This document shows, one piece after another, positions 23,555 through 32,663 of a stretch of DNA of 41,429 nt. The DNA comes from Microvirga tunisiensis (lineage in GTDB: Bacteria > Pseudomonadota > Alphaproteobacteria > Rhizobiales > Beijerinckiaceae): positions 1 to 41,429 of the forward strand of contig NZ_VOSK01000040.1 in the NCBI RefSeq assembly GCF_009296175.1. The letters are read 5' to 3'. Both the position numbers and the translations under genes were made by a program. Every line of letters begins with the position of its first letter. Position 1 is the stretch's first letter. The notes under the pieces are model-generated. The model was given only the letters and a program-made list of their open reading frames with translations. It made no database searches and was not told where the DNA came from.

Positions 23555-25674
23555 CAGGCGGCTTCCGAACTCATGCTGATATAGCTTGGCAGGACGACGG
23601 TGAAGATCGAGCCCTCGCCCAGCCGCGACGATACGGAGATTGTCCCGCCGAGCCTTCGCACAAGAGCGCGTACATGTGCAAGCCCGATTCCCTCGCCCTG
23701 CTGATCCTGGACTCCGGAGCGTCGGAACAGATCGAAGATCCTCTCGAAATCCTTCGGATCGATGCCCCGCCCATTATCCTCGATCTCATAGATAACATTG
23801 GCCCCGAGATGCCGCCCCCGGACCGCAATCCGACCAGGGCGGGATGGGTGAAGGTATTTTACCGCATTGTCGATGAGGTTCCCGAAGATCTGCTCGATGG
23901 CCAGCCGATCGCTGGTGAGATCGGGAAGGGGCTCGATCAGCAGTATCGCGCTCCGCTCGTGCAGCTGATGCGCAACGCTGTGGCGCTGGGCCTCGAGCAG
24001 TTGGGCCATATCGATGGGCTCGGGAGCCAGAACCCGCCTTCCCTCACGGGACAGTTTCAGGATCGCACGGATCAGCTTGTCCATCTTCACGGTCGAGGAC
24101 CGGATGAAGCCGATCGCCTCTGGCAGATCGGATTCGATAGCCGCGCGTATTTCCGGCGAGATCAGGTTGGAATCGGCTTGCCGAACATTCCGGTAGAACC
24201 GCTCGATCTCGGCCTGCGCCCCTTCGAGCTCGCTCGTGAAACCCATGACGTTGACGAGCGGAGCCCGCAGATCATGGCTAACGATATAAGCGAAGCGCTG
24301 AATCTCTTCGTTCGCGGCATCGAGTTCGGTCACCCGCTCCGCCAGGATCGATGCCAGTCGGCGGGTTTCCTCCTCGGTGCGCAGTGCACGCTCGCGGCTC
24401 TCTCGAAGCGCGTCTTGAGCCTGCCTGAGATCATGGATGTCGGTGCAGGTTCCGAACCAGCGTTTGATCCGCCCTTCCTCGTCACGAACCGCCTGGGCCC
24501 GTCCGAGCACCCATCGGTACTCACCGGAGCGATGCCGCAACCGGTATTCGATGTGGTACGGCTCGCCCGTCGCAAGGCAGTGGCGCCAGACGCCCCACGC
24601 CCGCTCCTGATCATCCGGATGGAACATGCCATTCCAGGCCTCGCCATCGGTCGAGCCTTCTGGAACGCCCGTATACTCGTACCAGCGCTGGTTGTAGTAG
24701 TCGTGATGCCCGTCCGGCTGCGTCGCCCAGATCAGCTGGTCGATTGAATTGGCAATGGCGCGGAATCTCTCTTCGCTTTCGCGCAGGGCCTCCTCGCTGC
24801 GTTTCTGCTCAGTGACATCATGACCCTGCACGAAGATGCCGGACACCTGTCCATCGGGATCGAAGATCGGCTGATAAACGAAATCGAGAAAGCGCTCCTC
24901 CCGAACATCCCCGGAGGACTGCCTCAAGTGAACACGGATGCTTCGGCCAACGAAAGGCTGACCGCTGTGATAAACCCGGTCGAGAAGATCGATGAAGCCC
25001 TGCCCTACCACCTCCGGCAACGCGTCCCGGACGGGCTTCCCAACAATGTTCTCACGACCGATCAGCTGGAGATAGGCCGCATTGGCCATGGTGAAGACGT
25101 GATCGGGCCCGCCGAGGGCGGCCATGAAGCCGGGCGCCTGCTGGAACAATCCTCGCAGGTGCTGTCGCTCCTCACTCAGAGCTTGGTTGGCTTCCTGCAC
25201 GGCCTGCGCGCGGCGGAACATATCCGTTTCGATCAGCGCGGAGGGACCGGACGGCAGGATTGTGGTTCTCGCCAGGTTCCGCAGCCGATGTAGTTCCGTA
25301 ACATCGACCGTGTGCTGGAGAATGAAGGTCATCTCGCCGTTGTGGTTGAAGAGCGGCGTATGGGTCGCACTCCAGTAGCGCTCCTCGAATCCCTGGCCGC
25401 TCGGCAGCGGAATGGCGTACTCGATCAACGATAGATAATCCGCAGTCTTCTCCCGGACGACTTTCTCAAGGGAACCTCGCAGTTGCCGGTGGCTCGAAGA
25501 ATCGGGATCGCTCGGAAATGCCTCGAACATGTTGCGTCCGAGCAGGTCCTCCCGCTTGCGCATGGTGACGTGGAGATAGGCGTCGTTCATCCCGACAATG
25601 GTGAGCGAGAGGTCCAGCAGCACGTAAGGGTTCGGAGACGCGCTGAAGAGCGCTTCGAAATTGATCGTCTTCAA
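23554..25674 (-). CDS. Multi-PAS sensor histidine kinase
   Basis: The 706-residue protein has no membrane segment, so it likely senses a cytoplasmic cue. PAS domains lie at about 5-125, 180-290 and 300-420; the third has a clear PAC end (R-W-F-G-T-C-T-D-I). The kinase core has F-A-Y-I-V-S-H-D-L-R-A-P-L with His 467, N-box N-L-I-D-N-A-V-K-Y, I-E-D-N-G-R-G-I-D and G-E-G-I-G-L-A. The dimerisation domain has a long extra loop after the H-box, as in Cph1-like kinases. I see no heme or flavin Cys signature. The start is a TTG at 25674 directly after an in-frame stop; no later start would keep PAS1 whole. It heads the three-gene signalling operon. Confidence 0.93.
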   Translation of the reverse strand: MKTINFEALFSASPNPYVLLDLSLTIVGMNDAYLHVTMRKREDLLGRNMFEAFPSDPDSSSHRQLRGSLEKVVREKTADYLSLIEYAIPLPSGQGFEERYWSATHTPLFNHNGEMTFILQHTVDVTELHRLRNLARTTILPSGPSALIETDMFRRAQAVQEANQALSEERQHLRGLFQQAPGFMAALGGPDHVFTMANAAYLQLIGRENIVGKPVRDALPEVVGQGFIDLLDRVYHSGQPFVGRSIRVHLRQSSGDVREERFLDFVYQPIFDPDGQVSGIFVQGHDVTEQKRSEEALRESEERFRAIANSIDQLIWATQPDGHHDYYNQRWYEYTGVPEGSTDGEAWNGMFHPDDQERAWGVWRHCLATGEPYHIEYRLRHRSGEYRWVLGRAQAVRDEEGRIKRWFGTCTDIHDLRQAQDALRESRERALRTEEETRRLASILAERVTELDAANEEIQRFAYIVSHDLRAPLVNVMGFTSELEGAQAEIERFYRNVRQADSNLISPEIRAAIESDLPEAIGFIRSSTVKMDKLIRAILKLSREGRRVLAPEPIDMAQLLEAQRHSVAHQLHERSAILLIEPLPDLTSDRLAIEQIFGNLIDNAVKYLHPSRPGRIAVRGRHLGANVIYEIEDNGRGIDPKDFERIFDLFRRSGVQDQQGEGIGLAHVRALVRRLGGTISVSSRLGEGSIFTVVLPSYISMSSEAA

Positions 25675-25845
25675 TCACTATGCTGGGCGGCCGCCAGCCC
25701 CCTCGTTGTTGCCTGACAGAGTTTGTCCGTATTTAGGCGGCTCACAGCCAAGTGCCATAGGGCGCGACAATCACCCTGTACCTGTGACCAATCCGACACT
25801 CAAAAGCCGCAGCGGCCATCCCGAGCGAGTGGCGTCAGTGCCCGC

Positions 25846-27018
25846 TCAGGGCTCGTATCCGATCTGGACCCGGCTAGCCGCCTGCCGCGCCCGCTCGCGC
25901 GCTTCCTCCACCGTACCGCCGGAGGCCAGAGCGACCCCCATGCGGCGGTGCTTGCGGGTGGTCGGCTTGCCGAAGATACGCACCTCCACGTCCGCGTCCG
26001 CCGAGCCCAAGACGAGGGCATTGCTCAGCCCTTGAATCGTAAACCGCTCGGCCTCCCGGTCGGCCAGGATCACGGCCGAGGCGGTGGGACCGTGCAGTCG
26101 AACCTGTGGGATCGGCAGGCCCAGCACGGCGCGGGCATGAAGGTCAAACTCTGACAGGTTCTGGGAAAGAAGTGTCACGAGGCCCGTGTCATGAGGGCGG
26201 GGGGAGAGCTCGGAGAAAACCACCTCGTCACGGGTCACGAAGAACTCGACGCCGAAGATCCCGTAGCCGCCGAGATTATCGACGACCTTCCGGGCCATTT
26301 CCTTGGCGTCGTCGAGCAGCTTCTCGGTCATGGGGGTCGGCTGCCAGGATTCCTGGTAATCGCCTCGCTCCTGCCGATGCCCGATGGGTTCGCAGAACGA
26401 GACGCCCTCACGCGAGCGGATCGTCAGCAGGGTGATCTCGTACTCGAAGGCGATGAACTCCTCGACGATCACCTTCTTCCGGTCCCCGCGCATGTTCGCC
26501 ACGGCATCGTTCCAGGCCAGTTCCAACTGATCGGGCGTTCTCACCGTGCTCTGTCCTTTGCCGGAAGAGGACATAACCGGCTTGATCACACAGGGCAGAC
26601 CCGTGTGCTCGGCACCTTCCCTCACCTCTTCCAGGCTTTCCGCATAGCGGTACTTTGACGTGCGCAGACCAAGTTCGGTTGCGGCAAGCTCCCGAATCCG
26701 GTCCCGGTTCATGGTCAGCGACGCGGCTCGGGCGGAGGGAACGACCGTAAATCCCTTGTCCTCGAAATCCTGCAGCACTTCCGTGCGGATCGCCTCGATC
26801 TCCGGAACGATGAAATCGGGCCGATGCTTCTCGATAGCGTTCCTGAGGGCACCCGCATCGAGCATGGAAAACACCTCGGACTCGTCCGCCACCTGCATGG
26901 CGGGAGCGTTCGCATAGCTGTCACAGGCCACCACGTAGCAGCCATAGCGCTTGGTCGAGATCACGAACTCCTTGCCGAGCTCGCCCGATCCGAGGAGAAG
27001 AATCTTGGCTGTGAACAC
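25846..27018 (-). CDS. purT: Formate-dependent phosphoribosylglycinamide formyltransferase PurT
   Basis: PurT makes formyl-GAR from GAR, formate and ATP, replacing the folate-dependent PurN step of purine synthesis. The 390-residue protein is full length: nucleotide-binding start K-I-L-L-L-G-S-G-E-L-G-K-E, E-I-E-A-I-R-T-E near 75, and ATP-grasp motifs K-P-V-M-S-S-S-G-K-G-Q-S, V-E-E-F-I-A-F-E-Y-E-I-T-L and E-L-S-P-R-P-H-D-T-G. It starts with GTG 27018, with AAAGG about 8 nt upstream. A small hairpin (CCGGTT/AACCGG, 27147-27164) lies further upstream. It is monocistronic; the only related genes nearby are the purine salvage set at 33-41 kb. Confidence 0.97.
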   Translation of the reverse strand: MFTAKILLLGSGELGKEFVISTKRYGCYVVACDSYANAPAMQVADESEVFSMLDAGALRNAIEKHRPDFIVPEIEAIRTEVLQDFEDKGFTVVPSARAASLTMNRDRIRELAATELGLRTSKYRYAESLEEVREGAEHTGLPCVIKPVMSSSGKGQSTVRTPDQLELAWNDAVANMRGDRKKVIVEEFIAFEYEITLLTIRSREGVSFCEPIGHRQERGDYQESWQPTPMTEKLLDDAKEMARKVVDNLGGYGIFGVEFFVTRDEVVFSELSPRPHDTGLVTLLSQNLSEFDLHARAVLGLPIPQVRLHGPTASAVILADREAERFTIQGLSNALVLGSADADVEVRIFGKPTTRKHRRMGVALASGGTVEEARERARQAASRVQIGYEP

Positions 27019-27406
27019 GGTAATGCCTTTCGTTCAGGACTTGGGCCGCTTTGCCTGTGTGACAACGCGCCAGACTTAATTCCCCTGGTACAGAAGAGCC
27101 AGCGCTTTGAAGCATCCATGGCTGAGACAGGCCGCAGGGTCGAGTCCCGGTTCTTTCAAACCGGCAACAGACGGTCCTTATTCACATAGGATAATCTCAG
27201 TCCTGGTTCCTCTTTGCAGATCCGTCTGAAACCCGCTGCTTTCGGCATTTTAACAGCACACCATGGATCAAGTTTCCCTTGCGTAGCGTTCAACAGCAGC
27301 GACAGGGTTTCGGCCTCGCTTGCGCTGGATGCAGCCCTGCCGCCTCAATCGCGCATTACGCAATCCCAGGTTCAATGGGCTAAGGGGTCTGCGCAGGAGA
27401 AGCCCA
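27019..27406. other. Gene-free stretch between purT and a small orphan gene
   Basis: 388 bp between divergent starts. It holds one 6-bp-stem hairpin (27147-27164), which may be part of the purT leader. I see no clear purine-regulator box, riboswitch core or promoter pair. Reading frames here are short and unconvincing. Confidence 0.5.
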
Positions 27407-27712
27407 ATGCTAGCCAAGAAGAAATCATCCGAGAGCCGGAACCGGCGCGTGACCCGAGTCGAACCCCCCGTCCTCGAGGAGGCGGTTGTCGCGGCACAAG
27501 GACTGACGGATAACATTGAAAGCCAGGTCGAGATCGCCGCACAGCTCATGGGACTGCCGGAGGATGAAGTACGTCCCGTCGTGCTGAAGTCGGTGTCCCA
27601 GCCCCGCCGTTCCGAGCGCCTGCCCGAGCGTATGATCATGTCTGAGCGGAGCGAAGGCCCGAAGGTCGTGGTGGTCGAGCGCAAGCGCCCCCGCCTCGTC
27701 ATGCCGAGATAG
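27407..27712 (+). CDS. Small basic hypothetical protein
   Basis: The 101-residue protein is not recognised. It begins M-L-A-K-K-K-S-S-E-S-R-N-R-R, has an acidic helical centre (L-E-E-A-V-V-A-A-Q-G-L through L-P-E-D-E-V) and a basic tail with V-V-V-V-E-R-K-R-P-R. There is no signal peptide or membrane segment. ATG 27407 is chosen over the longer frame from 27320 because AGGAGA lies about 7 nt before it. It precedes the EamA permease by 93 bp on the same strand. A nucleic-acid-binding role is possible from charge alone; this is speculation. Confidence 0.6.
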   Translation: MLAKKKSSESRNRRVTRVEPPVLEEAVVAAQGLTDNIESQVEIAAQLMGLPEDEVRPVVLKSVSQPRRSERLPERMIMSERSEGPKVVVVERKRPRLVMPR

Positions 27713-27805
27713 TTCCCTTATCCTCTCACCCCGTCCGGACGCGCCTGGCGCAACCGCTCGTCCCTGCGCATCCTCACCGCCGCCGTCCTGCGGGATTGTC
27801 CGACC

Positions 27806-28726
27806 ATGGTCAAAGGTATTGTTCTTGCATTTCTTGCCTTTGCCGTCTTCGCCTGGGGCGACGCGTTGGTAAAGGAAATCGGGCACGGCCTCGATCCCTT
27901 CGAGGTGACCTTCTTCGGATATCTCATTCCCTTTCTCCTATCGCCTGTCTTCATGAAGCCCGGCGACAGGCTCGTCGATCTGGTGCGGTGGAATAAGCCC
28001 TGGCTCATGGGGCTTCGGGTTTTCCTGATCGCCATTACGACGCCGCTCAGCGTCATGGCCTTCCGGAGCCTGCCCTTCGCGGAGGCCTTCGCCCTTATGT
28101 TCCTCATGCCCAGCCTGGTCACGATCCTCTCCATCTTCGTGCTGAAGGAGCATGTCCGATGGCGCCGTGGCCTTGCCGTCTGCGCGGCCTTCATCGGCGT
28201 GCTGATCATCGTGCGTCCGGGCTTCAAGGAGTTTCTGCCGGGCCACCTGGCGGCGCTCGCCACCGCCTTATGCTCGGCAGGCGGTGTCATTACGGGCAGG
28301 ATGATCGGTCACTCCGAGAAACGTTTCACCTTGATCGGAACCGTCTTCCTGGCAACGACACTTCTGGCCGGAATTCTGATGATTCCGGGCTTTGCCTGGC
28401 CGATGATGCATCAATGGGTGCTGCTGCTCGCCTTCGCCGCAACCGCCTTCGTTGCGCAAGCCCTGTTTATCATCGCGACCTTGTACGCTCCGGCTGACCG
28501 GCTCGGAGCGGCTCAGTACAGCCAGATCCTCTGGGCTCTGGCCATCGGGGCGCTGTTCTTCGACGAATGGCCCGATGCTCTGGCATTGGTCGGCATCTTC
28601 ATCGTCGTTGCGGCCGGTCTGTTTATCTTCGCGCGGGAACAGACGCTCAAGCGGGGGCAGCCTCAGGGTGCGGCTCCAGCCGAGCCTGCCCAGCCCGAAA
28701 CGGTGGCCGCCCCCATACCCCATTGA
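27806..28726 (+). CDS. DMT-superfamily permease (EamA domains)
   Basis: The 306-residue inner-membrane protein has about ten hydrophobic helices in two EamA repeats (about residues 5-135 and 148-282). Typical features are the repeated small-residue helices and a conserved P-L-S-V-M-A-F-R-S-L-P-F-A-E-A in the middle of repeat 1. A Pro/Ala/Gln-rich tail follows. It transports a small solute, usually outward; the substrate is unknown. It lies 118 bp upstream of the type III polyketide synthase on the same strand and could export that pathway's product, though the gap leaves room for a separate promoter. Confidence 0.9.
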   Translation: MVKGIVLAFLAFAVFAWGDALVKEIGHGLDPFEVTFFGYLIPFLLSPVFMKPGDRLVDLVRWNKPWLMGLRVFLIAITTPLSVMAFRSLPFAEAFALMFLMPSLVTILSIFVLKEHVRWRRGLAVCAAFIGVLIIVRPGFKEFLPGHLAALATALCSAGGVITGRMIGHSEKRFTLIGTVFLATTLLAGILMIPGFAWPMMHQWVLLLAFAATAFVAQALFIIATLYAPADRLGAAQYSQILWALAIGALFFDEWPDALALVGIFIVVAAGLFIFAREQTLKRGQPQGAAPAEPAQPETVAAPIPH

Positions 28727-28844
28727 AGCCTCCCGGGGTGCGACTTCTGCGTCAACCTTCGTTTCCTCATCTCCAAGCCGCCCTATCTCCGCCTTTGTAG
28801 GGCTCTGATTGCTCGGTGTCCGGGCCAGGGCCAAGGTAGACAGG

Positions 28845-29936
28845 GTGGTTTCCTTGGCAGGCGCGTATATCAACCGGATCGGCACCGCCGTTCCGCAGCA
28901 CGATGTCCACCAGACCTTCATCGGCTTCGTGGATCAGTTTCTGTCTGAGCGGAAGGACAAGCTGATCTTCAGGCGGATGGTCCAGCGGTCGGGGATCGAA
29001 CACCGCTACTCGACCCTACCGCCGAGCGATAACCTTGAGGCAGCCGCTGACCGAGAAGGCTTTTTCCGACCTGGACAGTTTGTCGGGACCGGTGCCCGCA
29101 TGCAGCGCTTCGAGACCCATGCCGTCGATCTCGCGCAGCAGGCCATCGAGGCTCTCGGCCTGCAAGAGGACCTGACATCCATCACCCACATGGTGGTCGC
29201 TTCCTGCACCGGATTTACAGCCCCGGGGCTCGATCAGCAGCTCATGGAGCGTTTAGGGCTCAATCCCTCCATCGAGCGCACCATGGTAGGGTTCATGGGC
29301 TGCGCCGCCGCCGTCAACGCTCTGAAGGTTTCTCATCACATCGTCCGGTCCGAGCCAAGCGCCAGGGTCCTGGTGGTCAATCTGGAACTCTGCACGCTCC
29401 ATCTTCAGGAAACCTCCGACCTCGAGGTCATCCTCAGCGCCCTGCTGTTCGGCGACGGATGCGCGGCGAGCCTCGTCTCGGCCGAACCGAAAGGCATTGC
29501 GCTCAAGGATTTTCGCGTCGCGACGATTCCGGATACCCGCGATCTCATCACCTGGCGTATCGGCGATGCTGGGTTCGAGATGAGCCTGTCCGGAGAGGTT
29601 CCCCAGCAGATTACGAAAGCCCTTCGCCACGAGGCCACCCGCAATGATGATGGCGGTATCCTGCGCGGCCAGCACAAGGACGATTTCGACCTCTGGGCAG
29701 TCCACGCCGGCGGGAGAACAATCCTTGATGCGGTCGAACAGGGTCTCGACCTCGGGCCTGAGGCGTTGCGCTGGTCGCGTAATGTGTTGCGAGACTTCGG
29801 CAACATGTCGTCCGCCACACTGATGTTCGTTCTCGGCCGGATCATGCAGGATGCCCCTCCGAGTTCAAACGGTTTCGGAATGGCATTCGGCCCGGGATTG
29901 GTGGCCGAAACCTTCCGCTTCACCCTTGCCGGATGA
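28845..29936 (+). CDS. Type III polyketide synthase (chalcone/stilbene synthase family)
   Basis: This homodimeric enzyme condenses a starter acyl-CoA with malonyl-CoA and cyclises the product. From GTG 28845 it is 363 residues with the complete catalytic triad: Cys 153 in V-G-F-M-G-C-A-A-A, His 287 in W-A-V-H-A-G-G, and Asn 320 in G-N-M-S-S-A-T. Spacing matches the family. The thiolase fold shows A-S-C-T-G-F-T-A-P-G-L-D and a C-terminal G-F-G-M-A-F-G-P-G. GTG 28845 has AAGG about 8 nt upstream; the frame could extend to a TTG at 28809 but those residues look unlike the family. It begins a four-gene operon with two methyltransferases and a flavoenzyme. Product class cannot be read from sequence. 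Confidence 0.95.
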   Translation: MVSLAGAYINRIGTAVPQHDVHQTFIGFVDQFLSERKDKLIFRRMVQRSGIEHRYSTLPPSDNLEAAADREGFFRPGQFVGTGARMQRFETHAVDLAQQAIEALGLQEDLTSITHMVVASCTGFTAPGLDQQLMERLGLNPSIERTMVGFMGCAAAVNALKVSHHIVRSEPSARVLVVNLELCTLHLQETSDLEVILSALLFGDGCAASLVSAEPKGIALKDFRVATIPDTRDLITWRIGDAGFEMSLSGEVPQQITKALRHEATRNDDGGILRGQHKDDFDLWAVHAGGRTILDAVEQGLDLGPEALRWSRNVLRDFGNMSSATLMFVLGRIMQDAPPSSNGFGMAFGPGLVAETFRFTLAG

Positions 29937-29942
29937 AGCCCC

Positions 29943-30656
29943 ATGAGTCGGAGTTTTGCCGAGCGCAGCCCCGAGACGGAATGGATGGATACCGAGGCCG
30001 TCAGTCTCGACGACTACCGCTCCTGCCTGAAGGATCTGGCCACGGTCAATGTCGTGACCATGACACATGGACCGATCCTGAAATGGCTCGACCGCGCCAC
30101 CCGCCACCTGAACCCACAGGATCGGGTGACGATCCTCGATGTCGGATATGGATACGGTGACCTGCTGCGACGGATCCATGCCTGGAGCCGCCGTCGGAAC
30201 CGGCCCGCCAGCCTGATCGGCGTCGATCTCAACCCCATGAGCGAGCTGATTGCCCGCGCTGCGACGCCTCCCGGTGTTGGCATCAATTACCGGACCGGCA
30301 ACGTCTTCGATTTCCAGCCTGAACGCCCCATCGACTTCATCATCTGCTCGCAGACGACGCACCACATGTCGAATGAGGAGCTTGCAGGCTTTGTCCGCTG
30401 GATGGAGCGGGTCGCCACGCGCGGCTGGTACATCGCCGATCTCTACCGTCATCCCATCCCGTTCCATTTCTTCCGCGCCTTGTCCTGGGCGGCCGGATGG
30501 CATCGCTTCGTGCGGCATGATGGCCCGATCTCGATAGCCCGCAGCTTCCGCCGGAAGGATTGGGAGACAATTCTGGCTTCAGCCGGTCTTAAGCCTGGAA
30601 CTGCTCAAATCCGCTGGTATCCGGCCTTCCGCCTCTGCGTGAGCCGATTGAAATGA
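29943..30656 (+). CDS. Class I SAM-dependent methyltransferase (operon with polyketide synthase)
   Basis: The 237-residue protein has the SAM-binding motif I at 64-73 (I-L-D-V-G-Y-G-Y-G-D, a Tyr in place of the usual first-loop residue) and an acidic motif II (I-G-V-D-L-N-P). A motif III/IV region reads D-F-I-I-C-S-Q-T-T-H-H. It lacks a membrane segment. It starts 6 bp after the polyketide synthase stop and overlaps the flavoenzyme start by 4 bp (ATGA). The context suggests O- or C-methylation of the polyketide or a precursor; no substrate is proven. Confidence 0.9.
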   Translation: MSRSFAERSPETEWMDTEAVSLDDYRSCLKDLATVNVVTMTHGPILKWLDRATRHLNPQDRVTILDVGYGYGDLLRRIHAWSRRRNRPASLIGVDLNPMSELIARAATPPGVGINYRTGNVFDFQPERPIDFIICSQTTHHMSNEELAGFVRWMERVATRGWYIADLYRHPIPFHFFRALSWAAGWHRFVRHDGPISIARSFRRKDWETILASAGLKPGTAQIRWYPAFRLCVSRLK

Positions 30657-31807
30657 GCGAGGGACGCGCAGAAGAGATCGTGATCGTCGGCGGCGGTCTC
30701 GCCGGCGCATCCGCGGCCAGCATTCTCGCCGGTGCCGGACGACCTGCGCTCCTGATCGAACGCGATGCGGAGCCGCGACACAAGGTCTGCGGCGAGTTTC
30801 TAAGCATCGAGGCTCAGACCTATTTGGCCCATCTCGGCATCGACCTCGACGCACTTGGAGCAAGCCGCATCTCGCACCTGCGCCTCATCCAGGGGCGGAG
30901 TATGACAAAAGTCCGCCTGCCCTTTGTCGCCAGAGGATTATCCCGCAGGATCCTGGACGAGGCTCTGCTGCAGCAGGCCCATTCCCGAGGAGCCCGGATC
31001 ATCAGAGGCCAGGCTGTCAAGTCCATCTCTGTAGATCCTTCGAAGGTCCGCATCGATGTTGCGTCTAGCGGTCAAATCTCTGCGGCGACTGCTTTCCTGG
31101 CAACGGGCAAGCATGACGTCAGAGGGATGAAGCGAGTGTATGCCGGCGCCATGGACGACCTCATCGGCTTCAAGATGCATTATCATTTGGCAGAGGAGCA
31201 GCAGCAGGCGCTCGAGGGCGCCGTGGAAGTCATTCTCTTTTCAGGCGGTTATGCCGGGCTCCAGATGGTCGAGCAGTATGTTGCCAATCTCTGCCTCGTC
31301 GTTTCTCGGCAATGTTTTGAACAGGTCAGCAGAAGCTGGGACACCCTTCTCGATCGCATCATCGGTGGGTGTCCGTATATCGCGGAACGCCTCCAAGGCG
31401 CGCGGGCGCTTTTCGAGCGCCCGCTGTCCATCTTCCAAATCCCCTACGGCTTTGTCCACGCGCCGGACCCAAACGAGCCACAAGGCTTGTTCCGGCTGGG
31501 CGATCAGGTCGGCGTCATTCCATCCTTTACCGGCGAGGGCATGTCGATCGCTCTGCACAGCGGATGTCTTGCCGCCTCAACTTTTCTTGCGCATGGCAGG
31601 GTGAGTTCGATCTACCATGGCTGGATCCGCTCCGATATCCACCGCTCGATCCGGCTCGCATCCATCCTGAACCGCGCCGTGCGACACGCGGCAGGACAGC
31701 GAGCGGTCTTTCATCTGTGCCGGATCTGGCCGGCTGCGATGCGGCATGTGACGACGCTGACCCGTGTGCAGGAGGCCTCCATGAGCAGAGCGCTTTCTGC
31801 ATCATGA
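30653..31807 (+). CDS. FAD-dependent oxidoreductase (geranylgeranyl reductase/PHBH-like)
   Basis: The 384-residue flavoprotein starts with the Rossmann FAD motif I-V-G-G-G-L-A-G-A-S-A (residues 11-21). A G-E-F-L-S segment follows the R-H-K-V-C, a pattern seen in geranylgeranyl-reductase-like members. The second FAD contact is R-L-G-D-Q-V-G-V-I-P-S-F-T-G-E-G-M near residue 281. The family includes hydroxylases and double-bond reductases, so the reaction could be ring oxidation or reduction of a prenyl or alkyl chain. Start and stop each overlap a methyltransferase gene by 4 bp, so all are translated from one mRNA. Length is normal and motifs are intact. Confidence 0.9.
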   Translation: MSEGRAEEIVIVGGGLAGASAASILAGAGRPALLIERDAEPRHKVCGEFLSIEAQTYLAHLGIDLDALGASRISHLRLIQGRSMTKVRLPFVARGLSRRILDEALLQQAHSRGARIIRGQAVKSISVDPSKVRIDVASSGQISAATAFLATGKHDVRGMKRVYAGAMDDLIGFKMHYHLAEEQQQALEGAVEVILFSGGYAGLQMVEQYVANLCLVVSRQCFEQVSRSWDTLLDRIIGGCPYIAERLQGARALFERPLSIFQIPYGFVHAPDPNEPQGLFRLGDQVGVIPSFTGEGMSIALHSGCLAASTFLAHGRVSSIYHGWIRSDIHRSIRLASILNRAVRHAAGQRAVFHLCRIWPAAMRHVTTLTRVQEASMSRALSAS

Positions 31808-32661
31808 TCGTCCCCAGAGAGCCTCAGTCATCCGCCGCTGTCGCGGAGCATTATGATGAGCTCGATCCGTTCTATCGCGAGATCTGGGGCGAGCACGTCC
31901 ATCACGGTCTCTGGACGACGGGCCGGGAAGCACCGGATCAAGCTGTCGAGGCTCTGATCGCACATTTGGCCGACACATTGGCGCTAAGGCCCGGGCAGCA
32001 GGTTTGCGACATCGGCTGCGGCTATGGAGCGACGGCCGAATGGCTTGCCGAGCATCACGGTGTCCATGTCATGGGCGTCACCCTCTCATCCGCGCAGCTT
32101 CGGCAGGCAGAAAGACGAGCGGCCGGATCGCCCCTTCTCCAGTTCATGCGGCAGGATTGGCTCGCGAACACATTCGAAGATGGCGCCTTCGACCATGTGA
32201 TCGCGATCGAGAGTTCCGAGCATATGACGGACAAGCAGCGGTTCTTCGACGAAGCGTATCGAACTCTCCGACCGGTTGGGCGGCTTGCCATCTATGCTTG
32301 GCTCGCACGCGATAAGGCCCACCCCTGGGAGGAGCGCCTGCTCCTCGAGCCGATCTGTCGTGAAGGACGCCTGCCTGGTATGGGCACCGAGGCGGAATAC
32401 CGCGAATGGGCGGAAACGGCCGGCTTCGTCGTGGATGGATTCGAGGATCTCAGCCTGAAGGTGAGGCGCACCTGGGCTCTTTGCACCGGACGGGTTGCAA
32501 AGAAGCTCCTGACCCATTCGCACTACCGGCGCTACCTGCTCGATGCGCGCTCCCAGAACCGCATCTTTGCCTTGAGCCTTCCGCGGATCTGGCTGGCCTA
32601 TGCCACCGGATCGATGCGCTACGGGCTTCTGACGGCCCATAGGCCACCAAGTCCTGCCTGA
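31804..32661 (+). CDS. SAM-dependent methyltransferase, tocopherol/MPBQ methyltransferase-like
   Basis: From ATG 31804 the protein is 285 residues. It opens with E-H-Y-D-E-L-D-P-F-Y-R-E-I-W-G-E-H-V-H-H-G-L-W (written here by residue), the start typical of tocopherol-, sarcosine- and related natural-product methyltransferases. Motif I is at 67-75 (V-C-D-I-G-C-G-Y-G), and an E-S-S-E-H-M motif follows. A longer frame from 31369 lies inside the flavoenzyme gene and is rejected. The start overlaps the flavoenzyme stop by 4 bp. It is the last gene of the polyketide operon and ends 2 bp from the convergent ankyrin gene. Confidence 0.9.
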   Translation: MIVPREPQSSAAVAEHYDELDPFYREIWGEHVHHGLWTTGREAPDQAVEALIAHLADTLALRPGQQVCDIGCGYGATAEWLAEHHGVHVMGVTLSSAQLRQAERRAAGSPLLQFMRQDWLANTFEDGAFDHVIAIESSEHMTDKQRFFDEAYRTLRPVGRLAIYAWLARDKAHPWEERLLLEPICREGRLPGMGTEAEYREWAETAGFVVDGFEDLSLKVRRTWALCTGRVAKKLLTHSHYRRYLLDARSQNRIFALSLPRIWLAYATGSMRYGLLTAHRPPSPA

Positions 32662-32663
32662 TC

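Noticed and set aside
31369..31803. N-terminal extension of the last methyltransferase
   Set aside because: It lies inside the flavoenzyme gene in another frame, is Arg/Pro-rich, and the methyltransferase fold begins cleanly at 31804.
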